64,000 nt of DNA, taken from Quercus robur (lineage: Eukaryota > Streptophyta > Magnoliopsida > Fagales > Fagaceae). The stretch is taken from the NCBI RefSeq assembly GCF_932294415.1, contig NC_065535.1, positions 25,694,782 through 25,758,781 of the forward strand, in the 5' to 3' direction. A program made the position numbers and the translations under genes. Each line of letters opens with the position of its first letter. Positions within the stretch are counted from its first letter, which is position 1. Of the stretch, positions 1 to 10,667 are shown piece by piece. The notes below the pieces were generated by a model. That model had not been told where the DNA came from, made no database searches, and saw only the letters and a list, made by a program, of their open reading frames with translations.

Positions 1-1014
1 GGAACCCTTCCTCATCCAAACAGAACAATTGTTTGGAATGAGTGTCTCATGAGAAGTGAGACGAGGGTTGGAAGAATGAGAACCGGAGATGCACATAGAC
101 AAGGAGTTAAGAGCATTAAACATTTTCTTTAACAACATGCTATTTTCACTCAAATCCAGTTTACTCTTTTTAGCACAACTTCCAAAAAACTCAAGTTTCT
201 CTTTTCTTTTGATTCTCTTAAAAGCTTGAAACTTAGAGCAATGAGGTCTTAGATGACCAAAGGCACCACAATGGTGACAAATAATGTGTTTAGGTCCACT
301 AGGCTTTTTGGGAATGGATCTAGCAACATGGTTTTGTTCTCTCTTCAACTTATGACATTGAGGTCTTATATGACCAATCACACCACAATGGTGGCAAGTT
401 GGAACAAACTTAGATCCATCCAAAGCCTTAGGTTGAGACCTAAACGAAGGCTTTGACTTAACAGCCTTTCTCTCCACCTTTTGATTTCTTTTATGTGGAG
501 GAATGTACACCGATTTGTCCTTTAAGGTAGAACACACACTAGGCACAAAATCGGGTACCACAACATGATTGCAACAAACATTATCATCCTTTTTAACAAT
601 AGGTTCAGCAATCAAACACTTGGCATGCATCTTAAGAGATTCATTTTCACATTTAAGATCATCAACAAGTTTGTTAGACAAAACAAGTTTAGCATCCAAG
701 TCCATATTCAAACATTCAAACTCTTTCAGCTTTTCAAGAGAAATTTCAGCAAGTTTTTTATATTTCTCAACCAATTTGTTGGATTCATTGAGCTTAGCAA
801 TCAAATCATCCTTTTCACAAAATAACTTGCTCAAATTCTTTTGAAACTTCTTAGCATTTTTCTTGAAGAGTTTGTCAACAACACCCATAGATTCAAATAA
901 CATGTCATCACACTTATGAGGATTAACACTCATAGAGGCATTTTCACAAACACGTGGCATGTTACATTCATCACCAACCAAATCATGCAAAGAGTCATAC
1001 AAAGCACAATCCAT
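1..1014 (-). CDS. Copia-type gag protein with two zinc knuckles (partial)
   Basis: Open without a stop for 338 codons from the ATG at 1014 to the window edge, so it is cut by the edge and not by mutation. The first 140 residues or so are Lys/Glu/Leu-rich and look coiled-coil. Two CCHC zinc knuckles follow: CHHCGVIGHIRPQC near residue 217 and CHHCGAFGHLRPHC near residue 251, each CX2CX4HX4C, which bind RNA in retrotransposon gag. The pattern matches the gag of plant Ty1/Copia elements. The start lies only about 60 bases after the primer binding site and the usual N-terminal UBN2-type gag domain is absent, so this may be a rearranged or non-autonomous form. The reading frame stays open upstream to the primer site, so the true start could be earlier. 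The pol part, if any, lies left of the window. Confidence 0.8.
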   Translation of the reverse strand, partial: MDCALYDSLHDLVGDECNMPRVCENASMSVNPHKCDDMLFESMGVVDKLFKKNAKKFQKNLSKLFCEKDDLIAKLNESNKLVEKYKKLAEISLEKLKEFECLNMDLDAKLVLSNKLVDDLKCENESLKMHAKCLIAEPIVKKDDNVCCNHVVVPDFVPSVCSTLKDKSVYIPPHKRNQKVERKAVKSKPSFRSQPKALDGSKFVPTCHHCGVIGHIRPQCHKLKREQNHVARSIPKKPSGPKHIICHHCGAFGHLRPHCSKFQAFKRIKRKEKLEFFGSCAKKSKLDLSENSMLLKKMFNALNSLSMCISGSHSSNPRLTSHETLIPNNCSVWMRKGS

Positions 1015-1075
1015 GGCAAATAAATACAAGGGGTCAAGGATCACACTTAGGTATTTAAACCACAACAAGTGTACC

Positions 1076-1090
1076 TGCTCTGATACCAAA
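1076..1090 (-). promoter_or_regulatory. Primer binding site of the Copia element
   Basis: On the minus strand the sequence directly inside the LTR reads TTTGGTATCAGAGCAG. TGGTATCAGAGC is the usual plant retrotransposon primer site complementary to initiator methionine tRNA. It sets the element's orientation (minus) and the inner edge of the LTR. Confidence 0.85.
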
Positions 1091-2201
1091 TGAAAGTTCA
1101 AAAACGTGTACAAAAACACTTTTGAACGTTTAGACCCCCAAAAACCAACTTAACCAACACAAGCAATATGTCAAACAACTAGTGTGCGGAAACTTAACAT
1201 ATGCTATAATATGAAATTGGTTAAACAACTATCTAAGCCATAACAAAATAAAACCACAGCAGATAATGTAAAGGCAGAGATAGAGAGGAAGGAAGATGCA
1301 AACACAGAGATAAAACCAGATATGTTATCGAAGAGGAAACCGAAGACCTCGGCGAAAAACCTCTCCGCCGCCCTCCAAGTGGTAATCAATCCACTAGAAA
1401 ATACAGTTGGGATACAAGGACAGCAATAGACCCTCCAAGCCTAATCTACCCAGTGCACCTAAGCCCTCCAAGCTTCTTGCTCCAACGAGGTTACGCCGAA
1501 CCTTTTTCTTTTCTAGCTTCCCGGATTCCGCTACTACACCGTAGCATCAACCAATGAAGATTGGCTCCTTCCTAACTGCTTCCCAGAACTCCAAACGTCT
1601 GTCTCACAGAGATGATGATGGTGAGAACCAGGTTTGGTATAATGCCTCTCAAGGATTTAACAATGGAGAGGAAGAGAGTGAGGGAATTTGATGAGACTCT
1701 AAGGTAGGGATTGTGTGTGAAACAATCTTGTTTTTCTTTAGGGTTTCTCTCTCAAAATTCTCTCTGGAAGCTCTCTTTCAATCGTGGGTTAAAAGGGTAT
1801 TTATACTGGAGTGAAGAGGAATGCGAAACGTCAGGTTTTTCCAAAACAGGGGTGGCTCGCGGCTTGACCTCGCGGCTTGACTAAGTCGCGAGTTCCAGTC
1901 GCGAGTTAACCGTATGGCCAGTTGTCCTGTTTTGTCCTGTAGTGCTCCAGCTAGCATGACTGTTCATCTTCCAGCATGCTTGGCACGTGTGCATCTTCTG
2001 GCGGGTTGAAGCTGCGAGTCCACCCGCGAGTCCCAGCCGCGACACTCTGTTTTCTTGCACACTCTTGAGCAATCTTCACTCTATCTCACTCACTACCCTT
2101 ACAACAATCCCACCTAAATACAGGGTTACTAAATGCTGAATTACAAGCAAATTTGGCACGGAATAACGCCAATTAGATGGTTGAATAAATTCAACCTTAC
2201 A
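1091..2201 (-). repeat. 5' LTR of the Copia element
   Basis: The 1111-bp segment ends in TG...CA (minus strand: starts TGTAAGGTTGAATT, ends CTTTCA). Its inner edge abuts the primer site. Its outer edge is fixed because the Gypsy integrase reading resumes at 2202, so this is an insertion junction. A short palindrome (TTGAATAAATTCAA, 2181-2194) sits near the outer edge. Around 1855-2045 are repeated GC-rich TCGCGAG/CGCGGCTTGA motifs, unlike the AT-rich surroundings. The expected 5-bp target copy on this side is 2202-2206 (CGTTG); the other copy and the 3' LTR are outside the window. Confidence 0.8.
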
Positions 2202-3348
2202 CGTTGGCTTGTGGGTGTTCTAGGGAAGAATAATGATTTCTGATCCCCAGCTCTTTACAGAAATCTCTGAACTTGTTACTGTCAAACTGTCATTCGTTGT
2301 CAGAGATAATCACCCTCAGAATCTCGAACCGACAGATGATATTTTTCCAGACGAAGTGCTGTATCTTGGCCTCTGTGATTACTGTCAAAGGTTTTGCTTC
2401 CACCCATTTCTTGAAATAATCAATAGCAACGACTAAAAATTTGACTTGCTTTTTACCTGGTGGTAGGGGACCTACAATTTCAATTCCCCATGTTGAGAAC
2501 AGCCATGGTGATGAAATGTTCGTCATGTGCTTTGTTGGGACGTGTTGCACATTTCCAAATTGCTGGCACTTGTCACACTTCTGGACGACCTGGGTTGCAT
2601 CCCTCTGCATGGTTGGCCAAAAATATCCTACTCGGACCACTTTCCCCACAAGTGATCGTGGGCCTGAATGATTTCCACAGACACCTTCGTGGAATTCACT
2701 CAACACGTATGCGGCATCCTTGGAGTCTAGGCACTTCAAGTAGGGTTGAGAAAACCCCCTTTTGTACAGCTCTTCATTCAGGATTGTGAATCTGGACGAC
2801 CTTACTCTGATCTTCTTGGCCTCTGAAGGGTCTGATGGGAGCGTGCCATCTTTAATATAAGTGATTATCGGGTCCATCCAGCTACCTTTGGAATTAACAT
2901 AGATTACATCCAACCCTTCTATGCTTGGGAGGCTTTGCACCTTTATGTATAGTCTTGGTCGTCCTGTATCATTGTTGGACGAGGCAAGCCTAGCCACTTC
3001 GTCTGCTTCAAAATTCTCCTCCCTTGGTACCTGAGTAATCCTGATATCATCAAAGTTAGAAACTGACTGACTGGTTAGTTTTAAGTATCTTTTCATCTTG
3101 TCTTCCTTTGCTTCATGCTCCTTGGTTATCTGCCTCACTACAAGCTTTGAGTTTGATTTCAACTTTAAGTTTCCGACCCCTAGGGCTTTTGCGACTCTCA
3201 TACTTGTAAGTACTGCTTCATACTCCGCTTCATTGTTTGTTACTACAAATTGAAGCTGGACTCTATACTTGAGGATGTCTTCCTCAGGAGATAGGAGGAT
3301 CACACCTACACCTCCAGCACCCGCAGTTGACGACCCATCCATATACAC
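2202..3348 (-). pseudogene. Gypsy RNase H and integrase region, inactivated
   Basis: From 3348 the frame gives an RNase H domain (MYMDGSS near residue 4, NEAEYEA near residue 38). The third acidic position appears lost, reading KSNSK where DS[QK] is normal. Next comes an H2C2 integrase zinc finger (HEGVCGNH...CDKCQQ, about residues 218-262) and the integrase core (WGIEIVGPLPPGKKQ, later IISDNE). A TGA stop follows SDNE at about 2290. In-frame integrase sequence (QFDSNKFRDFCKELGI, then HPQANV) continues to 2202, where the Copia LTR interrupts it. RNase H of this dual form followed by integrase is typical of plant Ty3/Gypsy (Tat-like) elements. It cannot make a working enzyme. Confidence 0.85.
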
Positions 3349-3351
3349 CGT

Positions 3352-4657
3352 CTAGTAATCTGCTTCTAGGTCTTGATCTGTCACGGTGAACTTAGCGACA
3401 AAGTCAGCTAATGCTTGAGCTTTAATTGCTGTCCGTGGTTTATAGTCGATTTCAAATTGACTCAACTCCACGGCCCATTGAACCATTCTCCCTGCAGCAT
3501 CTGGCTTGCTCATGGCTTTCCGAATGGGTTGGTCCGTCATGACAAGGATGGTATGAGCCTGGAAATATGGACGAAGCTTCCTGGATGCGACAATTAGAGC
3601 AAAATCCATTTTCTCTATCCTCGGGTATCTGGCCTCTGCACCTTGGAAAGCCTGGCTTGTATAGTAAACCAGCCTTTGGACCCTAAGCTCCTCACGAATC
3701 AGTGCCAAGCTCGCAGCTATTTGTGATACAGCCAAGTAAAGGAACACATCTTCTCCCTCGACGGACAGACTCAAGAGTGGCAGTTTGGACAAATAATCCT
3801 TGAGGGTTTGGAAAGCTACTTCACATTCTTCTGTCCACTGGAAAGCTTGCTTCAGTGTCTTAAAAAATGGAAGGCACTTATTTATGGCCCTAGAGACGAA
3901 CCTGTTCAAGATTGCAATTCGTCTGGTTAGCCTTTGTACTTCCTTCACGCTTCTTAGGGAGGCCATGTCAATTATGGCCCTAACTTTCTCTAGGTTGGCC
4001 TCAATTCCTCCTTGGGAAACCATGAACCCCAAAAACTTGCCTGACGAGACCCTAAATACACACTTTGCCGTGTTTAATCTCATCTGATACTTCCTTAAAG
4101 TGTTAAAAGTCTCTCTGAGATCGTCCAGGTGTGACTCTGCCCTTTTGTTTTTTACAAGTCTGTTTGCTGAACATGTGATTCACCAGCCTCTGATAGGTAG
4201 CCCCTGCATTTTTTAGGCCAAATAGCATGACTTTGTAGTAGTACAACCCCTAGCTAGTGACGAAGGTTGTTTTCTCCTGATCTTGCTAGTTCATGCGAAT
4301 TTGGTTGTAGCCTGAAAAGGCATCCATGAAAGTCAACAACTCATGACCAGTTGTAGAATCCACGAGTTGGTCAATTTTAAGGAGTGGGAAGCTGTCTTTC
4401 GGGCAGTCACGGTTGAGTTCTATAAAATCAACGCACATCCGTCATTTTCCGTTGGACTTCCTAACCATGACGACATTGGCAAGCCATTCAGGATAGAAGA
4501 ATTCTCTGATAAAACCGGCAGTTAAGAGCTTCTCCACTTCTTCCATAACGGCCTTATTCCTTTCAGGAGTGAAAACCCTTTGTTTTTGTTGGACGGGCTT
4601 TTTTGTTGGGTCAACATTCAATCGGTGCTTTATCCCCTTGTTGTCTATGCCTGGCAT
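3352..4657 (-). pseudogene. Gypsy reverse transcriptase, catalytic box deleted
   Basis: The region reads as a Ty3/Gypsy reverse transcriptase on the minus strand with stops and frame shifts. It has KHRLNVDPTKKPVQQKQR and EVEKLLTAGFIRE, then after a stop RMCVDF, GLKNAGATYQR near 4200, and HLDDLRETFNTLRKYQMRLN near 4100, then the RNase H connection and an RNase H-like domain to 3352. Between MFSKQT and LVKNKRAESHL, near 4150, the dozen or so residues carrying the Y[VI]DD active-site box are missing together with a frame change. Three stops or shifts are visible between 4440 and 4090. It lies between protease and RNase H/integrase as expected for Gypsy order. Confidence 0.85.
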
Positions 4658-4831
4658 ATCCTAATAGGTCTAGGCGAAAATATCTAGATTCTTCTTCAGG
4701 AACTCCATTATTTTGTCTTTCAATGGTGGGTCAAGTGCTCCTTCGACTTTAGTGACTTTGGAAGGATCTCCCTCTACCAGCTTCACATCTTCCAAATCTT
4801 TGGTAGGCTTCTCAGACTCCTCCTCGACCAT

Positions 4832-5407
4832 CTAGGCATGATTTTCTTTGGAAGCTAGTACTGCCTGATAACACTTTTGGGCTAGCAGTTGGTCTCGGCA
4901 GTATATTGAGGTTACAGCTTTGAGTCGATTTAATGTTGGTCGTCCAAGGATCACATTATATGATGATGGACAATCGACGATTAGAAAATCCACTTGTTTT
5001 GTTATCCGAGTTGGATGCGTCCCTCCTGTGACTGATAAAGACATGATGCCCTTCAGATAGATACGGTTTCCACTGAAACTGATTAAAGGTGACTTGAAAG
5101 GTCGGAGCCGTTTAGGGTCCAATCTTAGCTGCTGGTATGCCATCATGTACATAATATTCGCCAAGCTCTCATTATCTACTAGTACTCTTCTTGTGTTAAA
5201 GCCTTCGATTTCTAGCATGATGACAAGGGGTTCGTCATGGGGCTGCTTGACCCTATTTGCGTCTCGTTCAGAAAAATTTATGTCATCATTCTTTGAGCGA
5301 TGGTACTTTGCTAAGGGATGCTTGACGTGGAAGCTATTAGTTTGCCTCTGATAGGTCCTCCTCAGAGACTTGCATGATCCTCCTAATACTGGTCCGCCTG
5401 TTATCAT
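4832..5407 (-). pseudogene. Gypsy aspartic protease region
   Basis: 191-codon frame. The segment [20 protein letters not shown] (about residues 81-100) leads into the protease active-site region. The usual plant Gypsy motif is VLVDNGSSADILY; here it reads [13 protein letters not shown], so the Gly and following Ser are changed. A second conserved part, [20 protein letters not shown], lies near residues 142-161 and is the typical flap/C-terminal segment of these proteases. It sits between gag and reverse transcriptase in the usual order. Confidence 0.8.
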
Positions 5408-5633
5408 CTTTATTTCTCCTATGACTTGTTTTGGATGATCTCATCCATCATCGATCCTTATTGTCGTCATGATGCTTATCTTCTGCCCTTGATCAAGACT
5501 GATGATCTCTCTTGAAAAACTTTTGGAGCTTCCCCCTTTGAATTAGCTCCTCAATCTGCTCCTTCAAATCACAACATTCGTCGGTGTAGTGGCCGTGATC
5601 CTTGTGGAAATGGCAATATTTATTTGGATTGCG

Positions 5634-6473
5634 CTACCTAGAGGATGTGCTTAACGGTTTTGGCCATTTTAAGCTGGGTTCATCCTTAATTTGCATTAGG
5701 ATTTTGTCCACAGGCATCACCAGAGGGGTGAAGTTCAACCTTTTCTTTGGAACTTCTGGGCTACTCTTACTAGCCTTGGTTTCCGAGGAATGGTCTTTGC
5801 GGTCTTTTTTCTTACCTTGGGAGTCACTGGTTTCTTCCTTCTTCCATTTTCCCATCAGTCCTTTTGCAATGAGAGCATCCTCCCCATTCATGTATTTCTG
5901 AGCTTTGAACAGGAGGTCTTTTATAGAGGTTGGAGGCGTCTTTCCCAGCAAAAAGACGAGATCGGGATTGTTGAGTCCAGCCTGAAAGGTCATCATTATA
6001 ACTTGGTCATCAACTTCATCAATCTCAAGAACAGCTTTGTTGAAGTGCTTCACATAATCTCTCAAGCTTTCCTTTTCTTGTTGCCTTATAGTGAGCAAGT
6101 AAGATATTGGCCTCTTGTGACGCTGCCCCCCGATGAAGTGCCAGACAAACGAGTCACTAAGTTGTTCAAAGTTCACAATTGAAGACGTTGAAAATTTATT
6201 GAACCACACTCTGGCAACTCCCCTGAGAGTGGCGGGAAAGGACATGCATATGACCTCATTTAGAGTTTGCTGGAGGTTCAGAATTGTCTTGAAAGCCCCT
6301 ATGTGGTCAAGAGGGTCTTTCATGCCATCATAGCACTCCAGTTGTGGGAGGTGAAACTTTGGAGGCAAGGGGCATTCCAGAACACTAGTGGTGAAGGGTG
6401 AATCTGTTTGCTTGAGCATACCATTGAGATTCATCGCCGTCTTCCCCTTCATGGAGTTTTTCACCTCATCCAA
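5634..6473 (-). pseudogene. Gypsy gag, main part
   Basis: 279-codon frame with the Retrotrans_gag signature: YDGMKDPLDHIGAFKTIL near residues 48-65, then RVWFNKFS, with QLSDSFVWHFI and LLTIRQQEKESLRDYVKHFN (about residues 126-145). The C-terminal third is Lys/Ser/Glu-rich. After the stop at 5634 the same reading continues as [17 protein letters not shown], the short His/Cys element typical of Tat-like gag, so that stop is a mutation. It belongs to the Gypsy element that spans 2202-7330. Confidence 0.85.
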
Positions 6474-6741
6474 CTAGGCTTTTCATCATATGATCATTAT
6501 CGTGTGTAGATTGCTTGGTGTATTCGGAAGCATCTTTCCCCTTGTTGTTCTTAAGGCTACTAACTTCTTCGTCATGTCTGCAGCGACTGCATCGATGAAG
6601 TGAAGTGTTGTTGCCCTCAGGACAAGCTTGAAGCTTTAACTCTTCATTCTGCTTCATTAGCTCTTGCAAATTGGTTGTTAAAGCTTGGATTTGTTGAGCC
6701 ATTACTACTGGATTCGAGGGTGTCGTTGCAGCGGATTTCAT
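6466..6741 (-). pseudogene. Gypsy gag, N-terminal part, frame-shifted
   Basis: 91-codon frame beginning MKSAATTPSNPVVMAQQIQA with a Gln/Glu/Leu-rich helical stretch. It ends HMMKSLVG-stop, where one extra G appears to have been inserted: the next frame continues DEVKNSM and overlaps it by 8 bases. Together with 5634-6473 it made one gag protein. Confidence 0.75.
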
Positions 6742-6795
6742 TGGTCTTAAGGAGCTTTGTCAGTAGGAATACAATGGCTTGTCCAGACCTTCCCC

Positions 6796-6814
6796 ATAGA
6801 TGGCGCCAAACTAA
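6796..6814 (-). promoter_or_regulatory. Primer-site region of the Gypsy element
   Basis: The minus strand just inside the LTR reads TTTGGCGCCATCTATGGGGA. TGGCGCCA-type sequences followed by a purine run are common at this position in plant Gypsy elements. I do not assign the priming tRNA. Confidence 0.6.
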
Positions 6815-7330
6815 TGAAGCTGGAATATGACCTCGTTAGTATGCTCCTCGTTAATGCTGATGAACGAACTGCGATACCTGTTGAAGAGACAAGAAATAAA
6901 ATGAAAGATCATCGGCGTGGTGCCAACTACAGACACGTTGATGCCTAAGTCAGATTCTGGCTCTGAATTGATAGGATAGTTGCAGAATATTGTGTTTTTC
7001 ATGAAGAAAACTCACTTGGGTTGGCTAGCCTTTTATAGTTTGCTTTTTGATTAATCATTCATGCTTGTTAATGCTCTTCTGGGCGTTTTCACTTGAGTGA
7101 ATGGTGGCATTTAATGGCAATGAAGATTCTATTTAATGTATAATGCATGACCGTTGGCTCATCAAAGCTTCTGTAACTGTTTCGGCGCGCATTTGCTCGT
7201 TGTCAGCTGACCTGATGGAATTAACTTCTAACTTTAATATGCATAGGCTAGTCTATTCATACGAACAACCTTTCATTATTTGCTCGTGGGAGTTATCTTG
7301 ACTCAGATGCGGTTTATGGTCGTCCTTACA
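6815..7330 (-). repeat. 5' LTR of the Gypsy element
   Basis: 516 bp bounded by TG...CA. On the minus strand it starts TGTAAGGACGACC and ends CAGCTTCA, next to the primer-site region. Only this LTR is in the window; the 3' LTR would be left of position 1. Because no second LTR is visible, the limits rest on the TG/CA ends and the position next to the primer site. Confidence 0.7.
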
Positions 7331-9124
7331 CTGTACCACTATTTTATCGATACTTGTCAAGTCTAGTTTGTAAAAATGAGTTGAGTATTTCTAACATTGT
7401 TAATAGTGTAGATTTTAGTTAGCATTAACAATTTAACATTACCCATGAATGTAGTTATAGAGTTAACGGACTCATATTAAATCAAGTTGTTTTGTATTGT
7501 ACATGTGTAGATATTTTTAATTGTTTATTTTTGTCAATGCATGTGCTTCCATTAGCCATAAATGTGTTATTCCATGTTTGTTCATTTTTGAATGATTATA
7601 ATGTGGCTTGCATATCATTTTGAGGCAGTATTTGAAAGTTTTAAACGGGACTACCGATGACAATAAGCTAATTAATAGGAACAGCCACTAGAGGTGTCAA
7701 TAAACATTGCAACATCGACCAAACCAACTATTTTTGCGCCGGATTGAATGCTTTTAGAGGGTTCAAATGGCATCATCAACGATGGTCTTTGGCAAATTTG
7801 AGGGTTCAAATGGCATCATCGACGATGGACTGTGGCAATTTTACAAACTGATGGCATTGGAGTGGTCATCAATAAGGGGTTTGAAAAGTCATGGTAAAAA
7901 TATACAGTTGATTTTTAAAGTTTAACTTTTGAGTAGTTTTATTCTCTAATGTACAAAGTGAGCTTAGCCCCTAACACTATGTTTGGGAAGAGTAAGAGTG
8001 TCCATGGGTCGGGTTGGATTGGGTTTGGGCTCAACCTGCACTCAACTTGATCTGATCATGTGAAGCAAATCTCAACCCACCATTGAACAGAGATGAAAAT
8101 TGGATTTGGCAAATCAAGCCTTCAACTAGTAGCGGTCAAACAGTGGGTTTTGGAGGAAGAGACCTGCCACCCGCCATTTGACTTGCAGGTGTTGGTTTTT
8201 AGAGGAAGAGTCCTGCCGCCGACCATTGGAGTGGTCAGATTGGAAGGTGGTGGGCTTGGGTGCAGTCGGTTTGTTCGGGTGCATTAGGTTTGTGGGTATG
8301 TTGAATAGCCTTAGGGAGGAGTGAAATAAATGAAATGAAAATAATAAATTAAGAATATTCATTCCATTCCATTGTTTGAGAGTTTTGACGGAGATAATTG
8401 AAAGACTATCTACTTGTTTGAGAGTTTAGGAGAATGGAATAAGTAAGAAAAAACACTCATTTTTCATTTTCCCCTTAAAATTTCAAATTTTCATTTCCCA
8501 AAATTGAGAGGAATTGGAGGGAATAAAATTAGATTTAGTAAAATTTTCACAAAAACTCCCAAAATAACCCTTAAACACTCCGCCATTTATTTTAAAATAG
8601 GTGTATAATTGTAATATTGTTGTAAAATAATTCCATTAAATTCATTCTATGTTACTCCCAGACAAAGTTATTTACATCTCATTCGTCTCTATTCCTTTAT
8701 ATTAAAATATCCAAAAAAGTATATTCAATTCCATTTCATTCATTTTCTTTCTATTCCTTTATGATTAACCCATTCCATTGCATTCCATTCCTTTATGAAC
8801 TCCCAAACGAAGTGTGAAGGAGCTCTTTTGATCCTTCTGTCATATTCTATTAAATTTCTTGTAAAACATAGCTAGTAAGGAGATCGTGCAGCCTAATTGA
8901 ATTCTGATGTGGTATTAGATTTTTTTTTTTTTTTTTTTTTAATTATACCATGGTATGTTCCCTAAATTACCCCTAATTTGAGCCCTAATTTCACATTTCC
9001 CCCAATTTGAACTCTAAGAAATTAGTGTGGTCTTTCCCTCAAATTACAATCTGAATTCTCCCTTCCAAAACAAGCATATAAGGATTCTATAACAAAGCAT
9101 TGCTATTTCTCTAACCAAAGCAGC
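7331..9124. other. Intergenic; short tandem copies and CCATTCC-rich sequence
   Basis: No gene seen. A direct repeat of about 45 bp lies at 7756-7845 (GGGTTCAAATGGCATCATC occurs twice). 8130-8290 is GC-richer and holds two imperfect copies of a GGAAGAG-CCTGCC motif, probably a repeat fragment. 8340-8800 is rich in CATTCCATTCC and ends in sequence close to the inverse of its start, suggesting a degraded inverted-repeat element. A T run of about 22 lies at 8919-8940. Confidence 0.5.
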
Positions 9125-9133
9125 CTAAAGATG

Positions 9134-9356
9134 GAGAAATTATTAGGTCTATTAGGAGGACTATTGAAGTGGTCCTCTCAACCAATAAAGTAATGTCATC
9201 TATGCAAATGTGAGTCAGCTTCCTAATCAGCACAATAAATAAAAAATAAAAAATTATTAGGTAATGTCATATTTACATAAATGATATTATTTTATTAGTT
9301 GGAAGGACCACGGAGGACTGCTTCAACAGTCCTCCTAATGGACCTTATAATTTCTC
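9134..9356. mobile_element. Mutator-type MITE with 9-bp target duplication
   Basis: Inverted ends of about 50 bp: the left begins GAGAAATTATTAGGTC and the complement of the right end begins GAGAAATTATAAGGTC; both continue with ATTAGGAGGACT and TTGAAG, with one 9-base length difference. The element is flanked by the same 9 bases, CTAAAGATG, at 9125-9133 and 9357-9365. A 9-bp duplication with long inverted ends is the mark of Mutator-like elements. No coding sequence inside (223 bp). Confidence 0.85.
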
Positions 9357-9473
9357 CTAAAGATGAACCAAATATATTCCTATTTGGGCTAAAACCCAAA
9401 AGTACCTACACATAACAAAAATAGCAACAACCACTTTGCACTCGCATTAATTATTATTATTATTTTTTATAAA

Positions 9474-9651
9474 GGGAAATGCTAACGGACGCTCTTAAGG
9501 CCAGTTAACAATTTATTTAAAGAAAATTTTTATAGGAAAAAAAAGTGATTAATGTTTTGACAGCTTTTTTCATTTTCCATAAAAGTGGTGTCAAAACTTT
9601 TCTAAAATGAATTGTTAACCATTGCCCTAAGGGCACCCGTTAGCATGATTC
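9474..9651. mobile_element. Second Mutator-type MITE, with tail duplication
   Basis: 178 bp. The left end GGGAAATGCTAACGGACGC pairs with the complement of the right end, GAATCATGCTAACGGGTGC, and pairing continues to GTTAACAATT on both sides. TTTTATAAA at 9465-9473 and 9652-9660 forms a 9-bp target duplication. The right end plus about 20 bases of flank is then repeated in tandem: 9632-9672 resembles 9673-9713, so the second copy arose after insertion. Confidence 0.8.
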
Positions 9652-9713
9652 TTTTATAAATTAATTACCCCCGGGCACCCTTTGGCATGATTCTTTTATA
9701 AATTAGTTACCCC

Positions 9714-10667
9714 ATATGGTTAAACGCATGATGTGGCTATCAAGAAATTTGTATGGTAAGATTGGTATATGGCATCATGCATTAGAAACGAAGTAAAGAT
9801 TTAGATAAAGTAACTCCAGGTAAAAAAAAAAAAAAAAAAAAAATTGATCAATTGCATACTGTAATGCAAAATATGAAATGAAAGGCAATCACTTTTATGT
9901 ATCAGTCACTTGGCGACTATTACCACATCTTACAAATTGATCCTAAAAGAACAAATCTACGCTAATTTCGTCACCTTAGTTTTAGGTGCCTAGAGTTTTC
10001 TTCAATGGCCCCGTTCAACATGATAGGTTTTCTTGATTGAATGCCGTGCATGTAATTATGTAAATGGCAATGAAGTCATTGAACTTTTAATGCATCAATA
10101 TACCCCTAATTAGGAGGGAATTTTTTAACTCATAATGAACCACCAAATATTGAAAAGAACCAAAAAAAAAAAAAAGAAGTGTTGCTGAATTGTTTTTCCA
10201 GATAATATGTTGGCAAATGAAAATTAGAATTCACTAGCACACCTGCACTGCTGCAGCCACATTCTGCATTAATGCATCTAACCAAAAAAAAAAAAAAAAT
10301 AATAATATTTCTAACATGGGGGATGAGGAGGAAGCAAAGTGTAAAATTTGCGCAAAAAGCATTACGAAGAGAGAAATTAAAAAAAAAATGTAAATGTTGC
10401 AGATTACACGCCACAATCCATAACAAAGAATGTAATCAAAATAAGACAAAGATGAAATTTGAGCCCAATTGCCGCCAACATATGGCCCACCAAATTAAAG
10501 TATTTGAGTAAAAGAAACAGGTAATGCCATTAATAAGTTTCCAACAAGCATCCACACCAAAATTAATTTCTTCTAGAGTTTTGTACCCCATTCTATCATC
10601 TTCAGCATTAAAGCTACACCAAAAATGACCTCTATACCTCTCTTCTCTTTCAGAACCAAAAAGAAAA
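9714..10667. other. Intergenic, 3' side of the VQ gene
   Basis: AT-rich, with A runs at 9822-9843, 10158-10172 and 10284-10299. The VQ gene's 3' UTR and poly-A site must lie in the last few hundred bases, but I see no single convincing signal. No gene recognised. Confidence 0.4.

Noticed and set aside
1204-1389. 61-codon frame inside the Copia LTR
   Set aside because: Lies wholly in the LTR with no conserved domain; most likely chance.
2460-2789. Plus-strand frames of 76-109 codons
   Set aside because: Shadows of the Gypsy integrase coding on the minus strand.
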